Positions 18,178 to 26,881 of a stretch of 64,000 nucleotides of DNA are shown piece after piece. The stretch comes from Treponema sp. (lineage in GTDB: Bacteria; Spirochaetota; Spirochaetia; Treponematales; Treponemataceae): NCBI GenBank assembly GCA_016286535.1, contig JAEESZ010000003.1:231046-295045 (forward strand), written 5' to 3'. The notes under the pieces were generated by a model. The model saw nothing but the letters and a program-made list of their open reading frames with translations, was not told where the DNA came from and did no database searches. The translations under genes and the position numbers were made by a program. The stretch's first letter is position 1; every line of letters begins with the position of its first letter.

Positions 18178-20631
18178 TTATGCTGCATACAGTTCTTTCT
18201 GGAAATCAACAAATATTCTATTGATATCAACAAGAGAACCAAGTTCTGTTTTCGCATCATTTATTGTTCCATACTTGAGTTTAATAAGTTCAGGTAGATT
18301 CTCCATTGAAAGTTCACCATAACCTTGCTGGACATATTGCTGTAATACAAAATCCACAAATTCCGTTTGTTTTGCATTTAGTTCGGTTGCAAGTAAAGGT
18401 CTTACCATAGATACACGCTGCTGGCGTTCAAGAGGATTCGTCTGGTATGCAAGATATTCAAGAACATCAAGAAGGTCACACTTCTCATAGTTTAACATTT
18501 CCTGAACTTTCAAAAGTTTATCAAGAGAGAATCCGTCATGTTCCATTTTTTCAAGCAATGCTTTTCTTGTTTCTGGATTCTGCCATTGAGTTCTTAAATC
18601 TTCATCATCTTTAAAGAATTTAGGAAGCGTTTCGTTATCAACAAGGACGTTTACAAATTCTTTTAGCGTAATGAGTTTTCCGTCGAACATTATACGTTCT
18701 TCCCAATTGAAGTCTTTCTTTATCTTTGCTTTTCTGCCCTTTCCTATTTCAATTTCGATAACATCTTTAGGACAGGTGCAGGGAAGATTTCCGCAGATAG
18801 GACATGGCTTTGGCGGACATATACAAGGCCACTTACCACACACAGGGCAAGGACGAGGAGGGCGTTTACATTCGCAAGGCCATTTACCACAGACCGGACA
18901 TTTAGGATGAGTGCTACACTCGCAAGGGTATTTTTCACAAATAGGACAAACTGGATTTGGATTATCCCATTCTTCATCATAGAACTTTTTATGAGCACCA
19001 ACAAAATCGTAAATTGTGAAATAATATTTATCATCAAAAAGACGAGTTCCACGTCCAATAATCTGCTTAAACTCAATCATATTTGGAACAGGCCGCATTA
19101 AGACGATATTACGAACATTCTGAGCATCCACACCTGTGCTGAGTTTTTGAGAGGTCGTTAAAATTGTTGGGATTGTTTTTTCATTATCCTGAAACTTGCG
19201 TAGTTGTTCTTCGCCTTCGCTACCATCATCAGCCGTTACTCTGACACAATAGTTTGTACCACGTTTTGCATAACTGTTAATCATGTCTCTAACTTGCATT
19301 GCATGATTCTGAGTAGCACAGAAAACAATGGCTTTTTCATCCGGATTTGCACTATCTAAAAACTCTTCTACACGAAGCTCATCACGTTCACGGATCTTGA
19401 TTTTTCCATGGTAAAAATCGGCTTCATCATAAGTTTTTTCCTTATCTAGAAGTTCTTCACCGCGAATAATTTTATCTTCTTCATTGTAAACATATTCATC
19501 AATAATCTGATTTGTGCAGCTTTTTACACGGTAAGGCGTAAGGTATCCGTCTTCAATTCCCTGCTTAAGCGAATACTGATAAACAGGTTCACCAAAGTAT
19601 TTGTAGGTGTCACCATTTATTGTTCGACGAGGAGTTGCAGTAAGACCAAGCTGATAAGCTGGCGAAAAGTATTCCATCAATTTACGCCATTCACTTTCAT
19701 CATTTGCGCCACCGCGATGACATTCATCAATAATGATAAAATCAAAGAAGTCCTGAGGATATTGTTTGTAGTATTCAATATTATCAGTTTCCTCTTTACT
19801 CTCTCCATCACTTCCACAAAGCATTGTCTGGAAAATCGTAAAATAAATGCTTTGTCCCTTTGGCACTTTACCGCCGTTCTTGCGGATTTCTTTTGGTGTG
19901 ATTCTGGCTAATGCATTCTGGTCAAAAGCAGCAAAGGCATTAAAGGCCTGGTCTGCAAGAATATTTCTGTCTGCTAAAAAAAGAATTTTGGGAAGCCTTC
20001 CGTTTTCTGCAATGTTCCAACGGGTTTGCATAAGCTTCCAGCAAATCTGAAAGGCAATATAAGTTTTTCCGGTACCAGTTGCAAGCGTTAAAAGAATGCG
20101 GTCTATCTTTTTACTTATTGCTTCAAGTACAGCATTAACAGCATTTTCCTGATAGTAGCGAGGCTGTTTTCCACCATCACGATTGAAAGGTAAAAGATTA
20201 AATTTATCTCGCCAGTCGTTCTTATCAGGGAAGGTCATTGTCCAAAGTTCTTGAGGTGTCGGAAACTTATCTACAAAGCCTTCTGTAAAATCTCCGGGCT
20301 TTGCATACATATCAATGGCCCAGATTTTGTCGCCGTTCGTAGAATAAGTCCAGCGAATATTCATGGCTTTTGCATATTTCTTGGCTTGTTCAACACCTGC
20401 ACTTACATCCAGTTCATCTTTTTTTGCTTCTACAATTCCAATCTTTACACCTTTGTAGGTAAGAAGATAATCGATTTTATCAGGGTTTCTTTTTGCTTTT
20501 GTAACAATACGACCAGGCGACACAATATAAGCCCGCTGTTCAGTAAAGATATCACTACCTTCTACAACGCCCCATCCTGCAGCTTTAAGAGCAGGATCTA
20601 TTTTCTTAAGTCTTGTGTCACTTTCGTTCAT
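18178..20631 (-). CDS. hsdR: Type I restriction enzyme R subunit (HsdR) with cysteine-rich insert
   Basis: This 817-residue motor and nuclease subunit cuts unmodified DNA with HsdM/HsdS. Residues 50-75 hold the PD-(D/E)xK nuclease (D54, E68, K70 in IDYLLTYK...IVEAKK). Walker A ATGTGKT is at 184-190, the DEAD-like box IIIDECHRGG near 300, and motif VI QIIGRGTRLFD near 530. The C-terminus resembles the EcoEI R C-terminal domain. Between helicase and C-terminal domain, about residues 560-620 hold four CPxCxxxPCxC units that I do not know from other HsdR proteins. The gene is last in the operon, 44 bases after the TOPRIM-like gene. Confidence 0.95.
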   Translation of the reverse strand: MNESDTRLKKIDPALKAAGWGVVEGSDIFTEQRAYIVSPGRIVTKAKRNPDKIDYLLTYKGVKIGIVEAKKDELDVSAGVEQAKKYAKAMNIRWTYSTNGDKIWAIDMYAKPGDFTEGFVDKFPTPQELWTMTFPDKNDWRDKFNLLPFNRDGGKQPRYYQENAVNAVLEAISKKIDRILLTLATGTGKTYIAFQICWKLMQTRWNIAENGRLPKILFLADRNILADQAFNAFAAFDQNALARITPKEIRKNGGKVPKGQSIYFTIFQTMLCGSDGESKEETDNIEYYKQYPQDFFDFIIIDECHRGGANDESEWRKLMEYFSPAYQLGLTATPRRTINGDTYKYFGEPVYQYSLKQGIEDGYLTPYRVKSCTNQIIDEYVYNEEDKIIRGEELLDKEKTYDEADFYHGKIKIRERDELRVEEFLDSANPDEKAIVFCATQNHAMQVRDMINSYAKRGTNYCVRVTADDGSEGEEQLRKFQDNEKTIPTILTTSQKLSTGVDAQNVRNIVLMRPVPNMIEFKQIIGRGTRLFDDKYYFTIYDFVGAHKKFYDEEWDNPNPVCPICEKYPCECSTHPKCPVCGKWPCECKRPPRPCPVCGKWPCICPPKPCPICGNLPCTCPKDVIEIEIGKGRKAKIKKDFNWEERIMFDGKLITLKEFVNVLVDNETLPKFFKDDEDLRTQWQNPETRKALLEKMEHDGFSLDKLLKVQEMLNYEKCDLLDVLEYLAYQTNPLERQQRVSMVRPLLATELNAKQTEFVDFVLQQYVQQGYGELSMENLPELIKLKYGTINDAKTELGSLVDINRIFVDFQKELYAA
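18771..18952 (-). repeat. Tandem CPxCxxxPCxC-coding repeats inside hsdR
   Basis: Four units, CPICEKYPCEC, CPVCGKWPCEC, CPVCGKWPCIC and CPICGNLPCTC, are joined by short Pro/Lys/Arg-rich linkers. Each has four cysteines, enough for one zinc site per unit or paired ribbons. DNA copies differ in linkers and third positions, so the array is not a very recent slippage product. Confidence 0.9.
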
Positions 20632-20675
20632 AATGATTCTCCGTTTAAATAGGGGAAATTTTCCTCTAATTTCCC

Positions 20676-21530
20676 CTATTTTCCCCTGTTTATTTTTTGT
20701 TCATCAATATATTCAAACCAGAACAGTGGAAAAGCATTCAATACTGCAACTTCATGATTTGGAATTACATACTTTTCAATCTGTTTATCAAAAATAGTTT
20801 GCTGATTTATTGAATCTTTATTTTCGGGAATTGAATAATCATCTGCACAAATAATATGAGCTTTTTTGATATTTAATTCTTTCAGGTAAAGCCAGTTTTG
20901 TTTGATTTTTTCTGTTCGAGATTTATCTTCTGGAATTTTCAACTCTCCAGATTTATGTAAATCAAAACATAAATACTTCAAGTTTTTATAATATGATTCT
21001 TCTCCTACAATCTTCTTAAAACTTTTTCCGCTCATTAAATCAAAAGTATAATTCTTAAAATCTTCATCAGGTAATTCTTTCTTAAAGAAACGGTAAGATT
21101 CAATCATCGGATAATTTATATACAGCTTTATTCCGTTGCGCTCAGAATCAAGACTTTCATTTTCAAAGTAGTTGAAGAGTTCCAGAATCTTTGCATTTTG
21201 CTGCTCTATCGTAAGTTTATTCTTTTCATCCTGCTTGCGGATATCATAATCAAAGAACATAAAGATTTCAGAAACTTCGTAAGAATATTTTATTCTGTCC
21301 AAATCTGATTTCACTTCTTTATGTTTTGCGGCTTCTTCTTTCAAAACATTTATAAGATTTACAGAGCCATCAAAAACACCATATTCTTTAATCTTGTCAT
21401 ACAAAGAAAAAATATTGCTGCAGTAGTAATGAAGAATCTCTTCTTCATTCAGTTCAAAGTGGAAAATCTCTTTTAATGTTTTGTAGAGACGTGGTTCGTC
21501 GTCTTTGCCTTCAAAGATAAAAAGAATCAT
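20676..21530 (-). CDS. TOPRIM-like protein paired with AAA ATPase
   Basis: This 284-residue protein begins MILFIFEGKDDEPRLY, and a second acidic motif FFDYD lies near residues 92-96. Glu7 plus the DxD match the TOPRIM metal-binding pattern of OLD-family, RloB and DUF4435-type nucleases. It overlaps the ATPase stop by 4 bases, so the two are made together. Such ATPase-TOPRIM pairs (RloA/RloB, AbiL, PARIS) are anti-phage modules, and RloA/RloB were named for their place within type I restriction loci. Which family it belongs to cannot be settled by eye. Confidence 0.6.
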   Translation of the reverse strand: MILFIFEGKDDEPRLYKTLKEIFHFELNEEEILHYYCSNIFSLYDKIKEYGVFDGSVNLINVLKEEAAKHKEVKSDLDRIKYSYEVSEIFMFFDYDIRKQDEKNKLTIEQQNAKILELFNYFENESLDSERNGIKLYINYPMIESYRFFKKELPDEDFKNYTFDLMSGKSFKKIVGEESYYKNLKYLCFDLHKSGELKIPEDKSRTEKIKQNWLYLKELNIKKAHIICADDYSIPENKDSINQQTIFDKQIEKYVIPNHEVAVLNAFPLFWFEYIDEQKINRGK

Positions 21531-22651
21531 TTACCAAACGTACCACCGCGATAAAGTTTTTCAAGATTATGACCAAAGCGAATTTCTTTTAATGTTGCAT
21601 TATGAGCATTTACAATCTTGTCTTTTGAACAGATGTAATAGCAGTCAGGTCGGAGCAGGTCGTTTGTAAAAATGGATGTATTATGTGTTGTAAGCAGTAC
21701 CTGGCAGCCATAAGATTTTAAGCGCTCAATAATAAAATATGAAAGTTCAAAATGATAAAAAGCATCAAATTCGTCTATGAAAATAAATGATGGGCATTTT
21801 TTTGGATCTGCAATGTCTTCGAGCCAGTAGTAAACAAGAAGAAGAGAACTCATACCAGAAGAACAGGCTAATCCAAAATCAATAGCGTTATCTTTACCAT
21901 ATTTTATCATTAATTGTTCTATGCCATTTATAATTCTGTGATCTAATTCATCTTCAAAACCTGCATCATTAAAGAATTTCTGTAAATCCTTAAAATGACC
22001 TTCTTTAACAATCTTGTTAATTAATGACTGACCTGATGCTGGAGTATAACCAATAAATTCACGTGTTTCCAAAGACCAGAATAAAAGCATTTTATTGACA
22101 AATTCATACATTTTATAAAACAATCCATTTTCTTCATTCTTTGCAAGAATTACATTTGCCTTAATATAACGGAGGATTGAAAAATGCAGCTGCCTCAAAT
22201 CAAGACTGATATTTTCAGAACCTTCCATGTTTAATTCTATTGTCTTTTTATCTTTGAAACGATCATACTCAACTACAACTTTATTGTTGATAGTTAGTTT
22301 TTCAGAAAAAATGTCTCTAAAATTATTTTTTGTATATGCGTAAACAATTTCTTTATTGTCAAAAGAAAAGGTATATTCGAATGAAACCAAAATATCTTTA
22401 TTAAAGCGATTGTGATAATTAATGTAATATGAAGGATTTACATAATTGTCTGTAAGAGTACCTACAATATCAAAAATGGCAAGACCAAGAGAAGATTTAC
22501 CGCTGGCATTTTTACCGTACATTACAGCTGTTTTTACAATGCCATCTTTTACAGCTTCTGTATTAAAAGAGTAATTACCAGTTGTAGAAAAATCGATTGT
22601 TACCGGTTCTTTAAAAGCTCTAAAGTTACTTACCGTTAATGATTTTAGCAT
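21527..22651 (-). CDS. AAA/ABC-class ATPase of a defence pair (RloA/AAA15-like)
   Basis: This 374-residue ATPase begins MLKSLTVSNFRAFKEPV, the N-terminal strand of SMC/OLD-like ATPases. Walker A YGKNASGKSS is at 45-54, Walker B FIFIDEFDAF near 288, and the H-loop LLTTHNTSI near 320. The signature loop reads CSSGMSSLL rather than LSSGE, so the usual Glu is missing. It is short for the class (usually 400-650), with only a small insert between the Walker motifs. It has its own promoter region with inverted repeats and precedes the TOPRIM-like gene and hsdR. Confidence 0.75.
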   Translation of the reverse strand: MLKSLTVSNFRAFKEPVTIDFSTTGNYSFNTEAVKDGIVKTAVMYGKNASGKSSLGLAIFDIVGTLTDNYVNPSYYINYHNRFNKDILVSFEYTFSFDNKEIVYAYTKNNFRDIFSEKLTINNKVVVEYDRFKDKKTIELNMEGSENISLDLRQLHFSILRYIKANVILAKNEENGLFYKMYEFVNKMLLFWSLETREFIGYTPASGQSLINKIVKEGHFKDLQKFFNDAGFEDELDHRIINGIEQLMIKYGKDNAIDFGLACSSGMSSLLLVYYWLEDIADPKKCPSFIFIDEFDAFYHFELSYFIIERLKSYGCQVLLTTHNTSIFTNDLLRPDCYYICSKDKIVNAHNATLKEIRFGHNLEKLYRGGTFGK

Positions 22652-22670
22652 AATCAGACCCCATCAATTA

Positions 22671-22735
22671 ATTATACTACATTATCGGCAAAATGCACTA
22701 AAAAACACACATTTGCCGTAATTTTTTTACGGCAA
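22671..22735 (-). promoter_or_regulatory. Putative promoter with overlapping inverted repeats before the ATPase gene
   Basis: On the minus strand a TATAAT hexamer (22671-22676) lies 20 bases upstream of the ATPase start. Further upstream, TTGCCGTAA-N5-TTACGGCAA (22713-22735) is a perfect dyad. Its inner arm can instead pair with CGGCAAAATG at 22686-22695, so the two stems are mutually exclusive. This could be an operator or an attenuator-like switch between the unknown three-gene set and the ATPase-TOPRIM-hsdR part. Confidence 0.45.
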
Positions 22736-22763
22736 GTATAACGATAAATAAAAATTACTGCAA

Positions 22764-23834
22764 TCATGGAATAGATATTTTATTTACTGTATGTTTTATA
22801 TCATCAACACGTTCGTGTAAATTTATAGAATTAATAGATGTATTTTCAAGTCCAAACTTTTTGTACAGGGCATCAAATATATTTGATTTATCAAAAACAT
22901 TGTTTGCTTGTTCCGGTAATAGACCTTCAAACCTTTCTCTATTTTGATTAATTATTGCAAATATTTCATTTGCTAAAACAATCTTATTTAAATATTGAAA
23001 GTCATTATTTAGATTTGGTTCTAATAAATACAAATACGATAACGTAGCCCTATTCCTTACTATGGGAATTATGTCAAAATCATGCATAACTTCTAACATT
23101 TCTAATGAAGATATTAGAAATCCCTGAATGCTTAAGAAAAACTTAAATACGTCGTTTCCAGTTTTAGAAATAGCATCAGGAATCATTTTTATTCGTTCAT
23201 AAATTGAAAGATTAAAATCGTCATTATCATAAAGAAAAATACTTTTTATTATATCCTCGGAAATATTAGATATAAGATCATCTACACTTTTGCACTCTTC
23301 TAAAAAACAATGTATCGACGGATATTTATTATTAAAAAAACTTAAAAAGCATTTTTCCGCTGCATTATGTATTATTTGCAGATTTTCATAAAACAATCTA
23401 ACTGGTAATAAAACTATTATTCCCCGTAATTCTTGTAAAACTTTTATATTATCTACCAATGTAATTAATATTTGCTTCTTTATAATTTCAATTCCAGAAA
23501 CATTTTGTCCAAAAAGTATCATATCTGCGTATTTATATAGTTGGTCGTCCATAATATGAATTTTTCCTACAGCCAAAAATCCATAATATTCTTTGTCGTT
23601 AACATCTAGATGAGTAGCACCTGAATATGAAAATGCTTCTTTTCCTTTTAATGTTTGTAGATACAAAGATACAAGTTTCCTATTTTTGTACCAGAATAAT
23701 CTTATGGAATCCAAAATTGAACAAACAGATTTTTCTTCAAACGATGTATCAATGGATTGCAGTAATTGCAAATATTCCTCTTCTACCTTAAGTATTCTTT
23801 TTTCCAAATTAATCATATATATAATCGATGACAC
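22764..23834 (-). CDS. Uncharacterised alpha-helical protein of hsd-embedded gene set (gene 3)
   Basis: I do not recognise this 356-residue protein. It appears almost wholly helical, with an initial coiled-coil-like stretch (LEKRILKVEEEYLQLLQSI, about residues 10-28) and no membrane segments, signal peptide or catalytic motif that I can see. A second in-frame Met lies at residue 7. Its start overlaps the end of the preceding gene by 26 bases, indicating coupled translation and a likely physical partnership. Base composition is more AT-rich than the flanking hsd genes, which suggests separate acquisition. Confidence 0.6.
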   Translation of the reverse strand: MSSIIYMINLEKRILKVEEEYLQLLQSIDTSFEEKSVCSILDSIRLFWYKNRKLVSLYLQTLKGKEAFSYSGATHLDVNDKEYYGFLAVGKIHIMDDQLYKYADMILFGQNVSGIEIIKKQILITLVDNIKVLQELRGIIVLLPVRLFYENLQIIHNAAEKCFLSFFNNKYPSIHCFLEECKSVDDLISNISEDIIKSIFLYDNDDFNLSIYERIKMIPDAISKTGNDVFKFFLSIQGFLISSLEMLEVMHDFDIIPIVRNRATLSYLYLLEPNLNNDFQYLNKIVLANEIFAIINQNRERFEGLLPEQANNVFDKSNIFDALYKKFGLENTSINSINLHERVDDIKHTVNKISIP

Positions 23835-25281
23835 CTTTTATTAGTTCTTCAGGAATATCTATCTGTGTTGCATAGAATGAAACCATTTTTTTCATTATAA
23901 AAATACAATCATAGAAAATTGTTTTTAATTTCTGTTCATCATCAATATCAGGAACCAAATGATATTGATGAGCTGAATTATCACATTTTAGCATTGCACT
24001 TTCTCGTATAGCACCCCAAAGACAATGGTCATATTGAGAATCATAGTCGTAATATAATTTATATAACTCTTTTTCATCTACGAGTTCAGCTTTTTTCCTT
24101 ATATTTGTTTGATCAAAATATCCTCTAGCATCAATATCTGTAAATTCTTCCATAGTGAATTCATTTAACAATATATCTAAATACTTATATGCTACATGAC
24201 TTTCTTCTTCACGAGCATTGTTTTGTCTTTCAGCCAAAACAATTTTTTTAATTTGTCCCAAACCATAATATTCAAAATCTTCCCATATTTCAGGTTTTTT
24301 ATTTTCAAATGTGATTAGATATTTTGATAAGATAAAATTTTCTATGAGACTTCGTACACAACTTCGTCCTGAAATAGAAGTATACAAATTATGTTCATCA
24401 ACTTCTTTTAAGCGTTTGTAAGAATATGTAATTATTCCCGTAAATATTTCTAGCTTTTTATCTAATGGATAAGCATTTACATAGAGTTCTCTCAAATATT
24501 GTAATAATTCATATACCTTTTGATTAAATGCTTTTAAAGATTTTGATTCTCCAAAATCACAAACAAAAACTTTACAATCTGTCATCATACTAATACATTC
24601 CCAAAACATATTTAAGTATTTTTCATCAGGGTGTTCTATTGTCATAAGAATCAATCCTTCCATATTTCTAATCATAGAAGCGGCCATCTCATATTCCAAT
24701 GACTCAGTGTTCATATCTTGATATTTTACGAGTAGCTCCCCTTCCTGTGGTTGTACATGAATTTTACCTGCAAGATTAAAATACCCTATGACACAAAAAC
24801 GAGTATCATTTGTAAGAACAGATCCTTGAGATTTCAGCTTATTAATAGTTTTTATGAGAACTTCACATCTAGCAGCAATAGTCTCATAATTTGTATAAAA
24901 ACACTCAGAAAATACTGGAGCCTTTTCATGTGTTAAAAAAACTGTAAGTTCTGTAAAAATTTCATTAGTGGTTATTGTTTTTATATAATTATAAATTGCT
25001 CTTTGTTTTTCTTCTGAAAGTTTTATAATTGTTGATAATCTTGGAATAACAATTTCCGGAGCTGTTTGGAATATAAATTTATTTATATAAGCAATTTTTC
25101 TAAGTCCTTCTTCACGACCATAAAAATCAAGAATTATGGCAATCCAGATGTATTCCGGCATTCTTCCCGAAAACCAAGATTCGTATTTATTCATTGGTTT
25201 CATACCAGGAATAGAGTTTAGTGGCGTTGTATAATAACCTTTATTATTTTTATGTTGTTCTATGGTTGAATGACTTTCCAA
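23809..25281 (-). CDS. Uncharacterised protein of hsd-embedded gene set (gene 2), DUF5677-like features
   Basis: This 490-residue soluble protein is unfamiliar overall. Residues about 290-440 contain a helical pattern (SGRSCVRSLIENFILSKYL, then LYYDYDSQYDHCLWGAIRES and an HQYH motif) reminiscent of DUF5677-type domains, which occur near defence genes. That likeness is by eye only. It lies 22 bases downstream of the nuclease-like gene and overlaps the next gene by 26 bases. The N-terminal third (SWFSGRMPEYIWIAIILDFYG) is also helical. Confidence 0.6.
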   Translation of the reverse strand: MESHSTIEQHKNNKGYYTTPLNSIPGMKPMNKYESWFSGRMPEYIWIAIILDFYGREEGLRKIAYINKFIFQTAPEIVIPRLSTIIKLSEEKQRAIYNYIKTITTNEIFTELTVFLTHEKAPVFSECFYTNYETIAARCEVLIKTINKLKSQGSVLTNDTRFCVIGYFNLAGKIHVQPQEGELLVKYQDMNTESLEYEMAASMIRNMEGLILMTIEHPDEKYLNMFWECISMMTDCKVFVCDFGESKSLKAFNQKVYELLQYLRELYVNAYPLDKKLEIFTGIITYSYKRLKEVDEHNLYTSISGRSCVRSLIENFILSKYLITFENKKPEIWEDFEYYGLGQIKKIVLAERQNNAREEESHVAYKYLDILLNEFTMEEFTDIDARGYFDQTNIRKKAELVDEKELYKLYYDYDSQYDHCLWGAIRESAMLKCDNSAHQYHLVPDIDDEQKLKTIFYDCIFIMKKMVSFYATQIDIPEELIKGVIDYIYD

Positions 25282-25303
25282 TTACAACTCTCCTTATTTT
25301 TTT

Positions 25304-26758
25304 TTATTCATAATATTCTTTCAATACTTTTGCATGATTTTTTAAATCAGAAGTACTTGAACATATCTTTTTTATATCATTAAGATTTTTATATTCTACT
25401 TGATATTTTTTACATTCTTTCATAGTTTTTAGTAAATCTAAAGCATCTTTATCGTAATCCGATGTACACCAATATTCAAAACTAACAGTTCTATTTTTAT
25501 AATCATTAATTGATTGTATCCATTTATAGATTAAAGTTATTCTATTTTTCCAACGTTCTATTTCAGCTCGTGTAATATTTGCTTTGTGGGCTTTACATTC
25601 TATTATTAAAAAACCTGATAGCCCTGTCTCACAAAAAATATCAATCTCTGCTTTTTCACCATTAAGGTTTATCAACTTACCTATTTTTACAAATCCTTTT
25701 GTTAGATTATATGTTATATTTGCTACAAGCATTTCAAAAAGACTTCCTTTTAGATTTATTGCCCTTCCCTCATATGTAAGAATACCTTTTAAGATTTTTT
25801 CTATTTTTTCAGAATTATCTCCTGTTATTTTTGATTTGCACTCTTCCATAGTTAAGATTATTTCTCGTAATAAATCAGCAGTTGACTTTCCTAGAAGATT
25901 ATCAAAAACAGAGACACATACACCTTTTTCTCGTAATAATGTAAGTGCATCCTCGGAAAAATGTTCTCCTATTAAAAAAGGAAGAAAAGGTCTTATATTT
26001 TTTTTATGCATTAAGTTTTCAATTTTCTCAATAAAGTATCTAACTTGGCTCTCTGTAATATTCTTTTCTGGTAAAATATCCGCAACTAAAAATCCTGGTA
26101 TAATTTTTTTGTTAGATAGCTTCCTGAATGGCAATAAATATGAAGGACATGTTATATCCCATATATAACCAGAAAAATTCCCATATTGTTCAACTTTATT
26201 AAAACTTCCAAATGAATTTTTTTTAAAGAAATCTTCAACTGCAATAACAGAAAGTAATTGCTTTTCTTCATGGACAATACTTATTGCTCTGGTAGTGGAA
26301 TTAAACAATGGGTTGAGTTGAAGAAATTGTTCGTCTTTCGAATTACAATCTTCTTGAATAAAATCTATACTTAATAATTGTTCTTTAATTTTGTTAATCA
26401 GAATTTTTTTCGACGCATATTCAAAAGGTGCAAATGTATTGAACTTATTTATACTTACTTTTCCGCCTAGACAATCCATCACAGATAAAACATAGCCTGT
26501 AATACTATTTACTTTTATAAGCGCTTCATACAAATTTTTATAAAATTGTGGACTTTGATATTGATCTTTCAAATACAGAAAACTTTCATTTTTGGGGAAT
26601 GTGAAATTCCTTAAATGAAAAACATCTCCATTAGCCCTAGATATTTGTTTTCTTGCTGCCACATCAGATATTTTTTTGCTACTGACCAATTCAGATTTAA
26701 TATCAGATGATAAAGAAGGTCCATTTGTAAGCAAATAAGATTCAATAAAAGAACTCAT
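25304..26758 (-). CDS. Putative PD-(D/E)xK nuclease with winged-helix start, hsd-embedded gene set (gene 1)
   Basis: This is a 484-residue protein. Residues about 1-60 look like a winged helix (SDIKSELVSSKKISDVAARKQISRA). Near residues 350-400, KGSLFEMLVA, then KAEIDIF and GFLIIECKAHK give the E...D...ExK order of a restriction-like nuclease core. It opens the uncharacterised three-gene set directly after hsdS, with a 123-base gap that could hold its promoter. I infer a DNA-cleaving effector or a second modification-dependent activity; no known system matches confidently. Confidence 0.6.
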   Translation of the reverse strand: MSSFIESYLLTNGPSLSSDIKSELVSSKKISDVAARKQISRANGDVFHLRNFTFPKNESFLYLKDQYQSPQFYKNLYEALIKVNSITGYVLSVMDCLGGKVSINKFNTFAPFEYASKKILINKIKEQLLSIDFIQEDCNSKDEQFLQLNPLFNSTTRAISIVHEEKQLLSVIAVEDFFKKNSFGSFNKVEQYGNFSGYIWDITCPSYLLPFRKLSNKKIIPGFLVADILPEKNITESQVRYFIEKIENLMHKKNIRPFLPFLIGEHFSEDALTLLREKGVCVSVFDNLLGKSTADLLREIILTMEECKSKITGDNSEKIEKILKGILTYEGRAINLKGSLFEMLVANITYNLTKGFVKIGKLINLNGEKAEIDIFCETGLSGFLIIECKAHKANITRAEIERWKNRITLIYKWIQSINDYKNRTVSFEYWCTSDYDKDALDLLKTMKECKKYQVEYKNLNDIKKICSSTSDLKNHAKVLKEYYE

Positions 26759-26881
26759 GTCACACTCCGCTATTTATAAATATAATAAATAAGATCGATT
26801 GTTTATTTTTTAATTATTTGTAACATAAGGAGTTATAAAATTCTAAACTCATCAATTTGTCACAATGAATTATTAACATTT

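Noticed and set aside
18771..18952. CRISPR-like or tandem DNA repeat in hsdR
   Set aside because: The periodicity is of the protein (Cys spacing); DNA units differ and there are no spacers.
25584..26168. 194-codon open frame antisense to the nuclease-like gene
   Set aside because: The opposite strand carries the gene with the ExK core and good operon spacing; the antisense frame has no ribosome site or recognisable motif.
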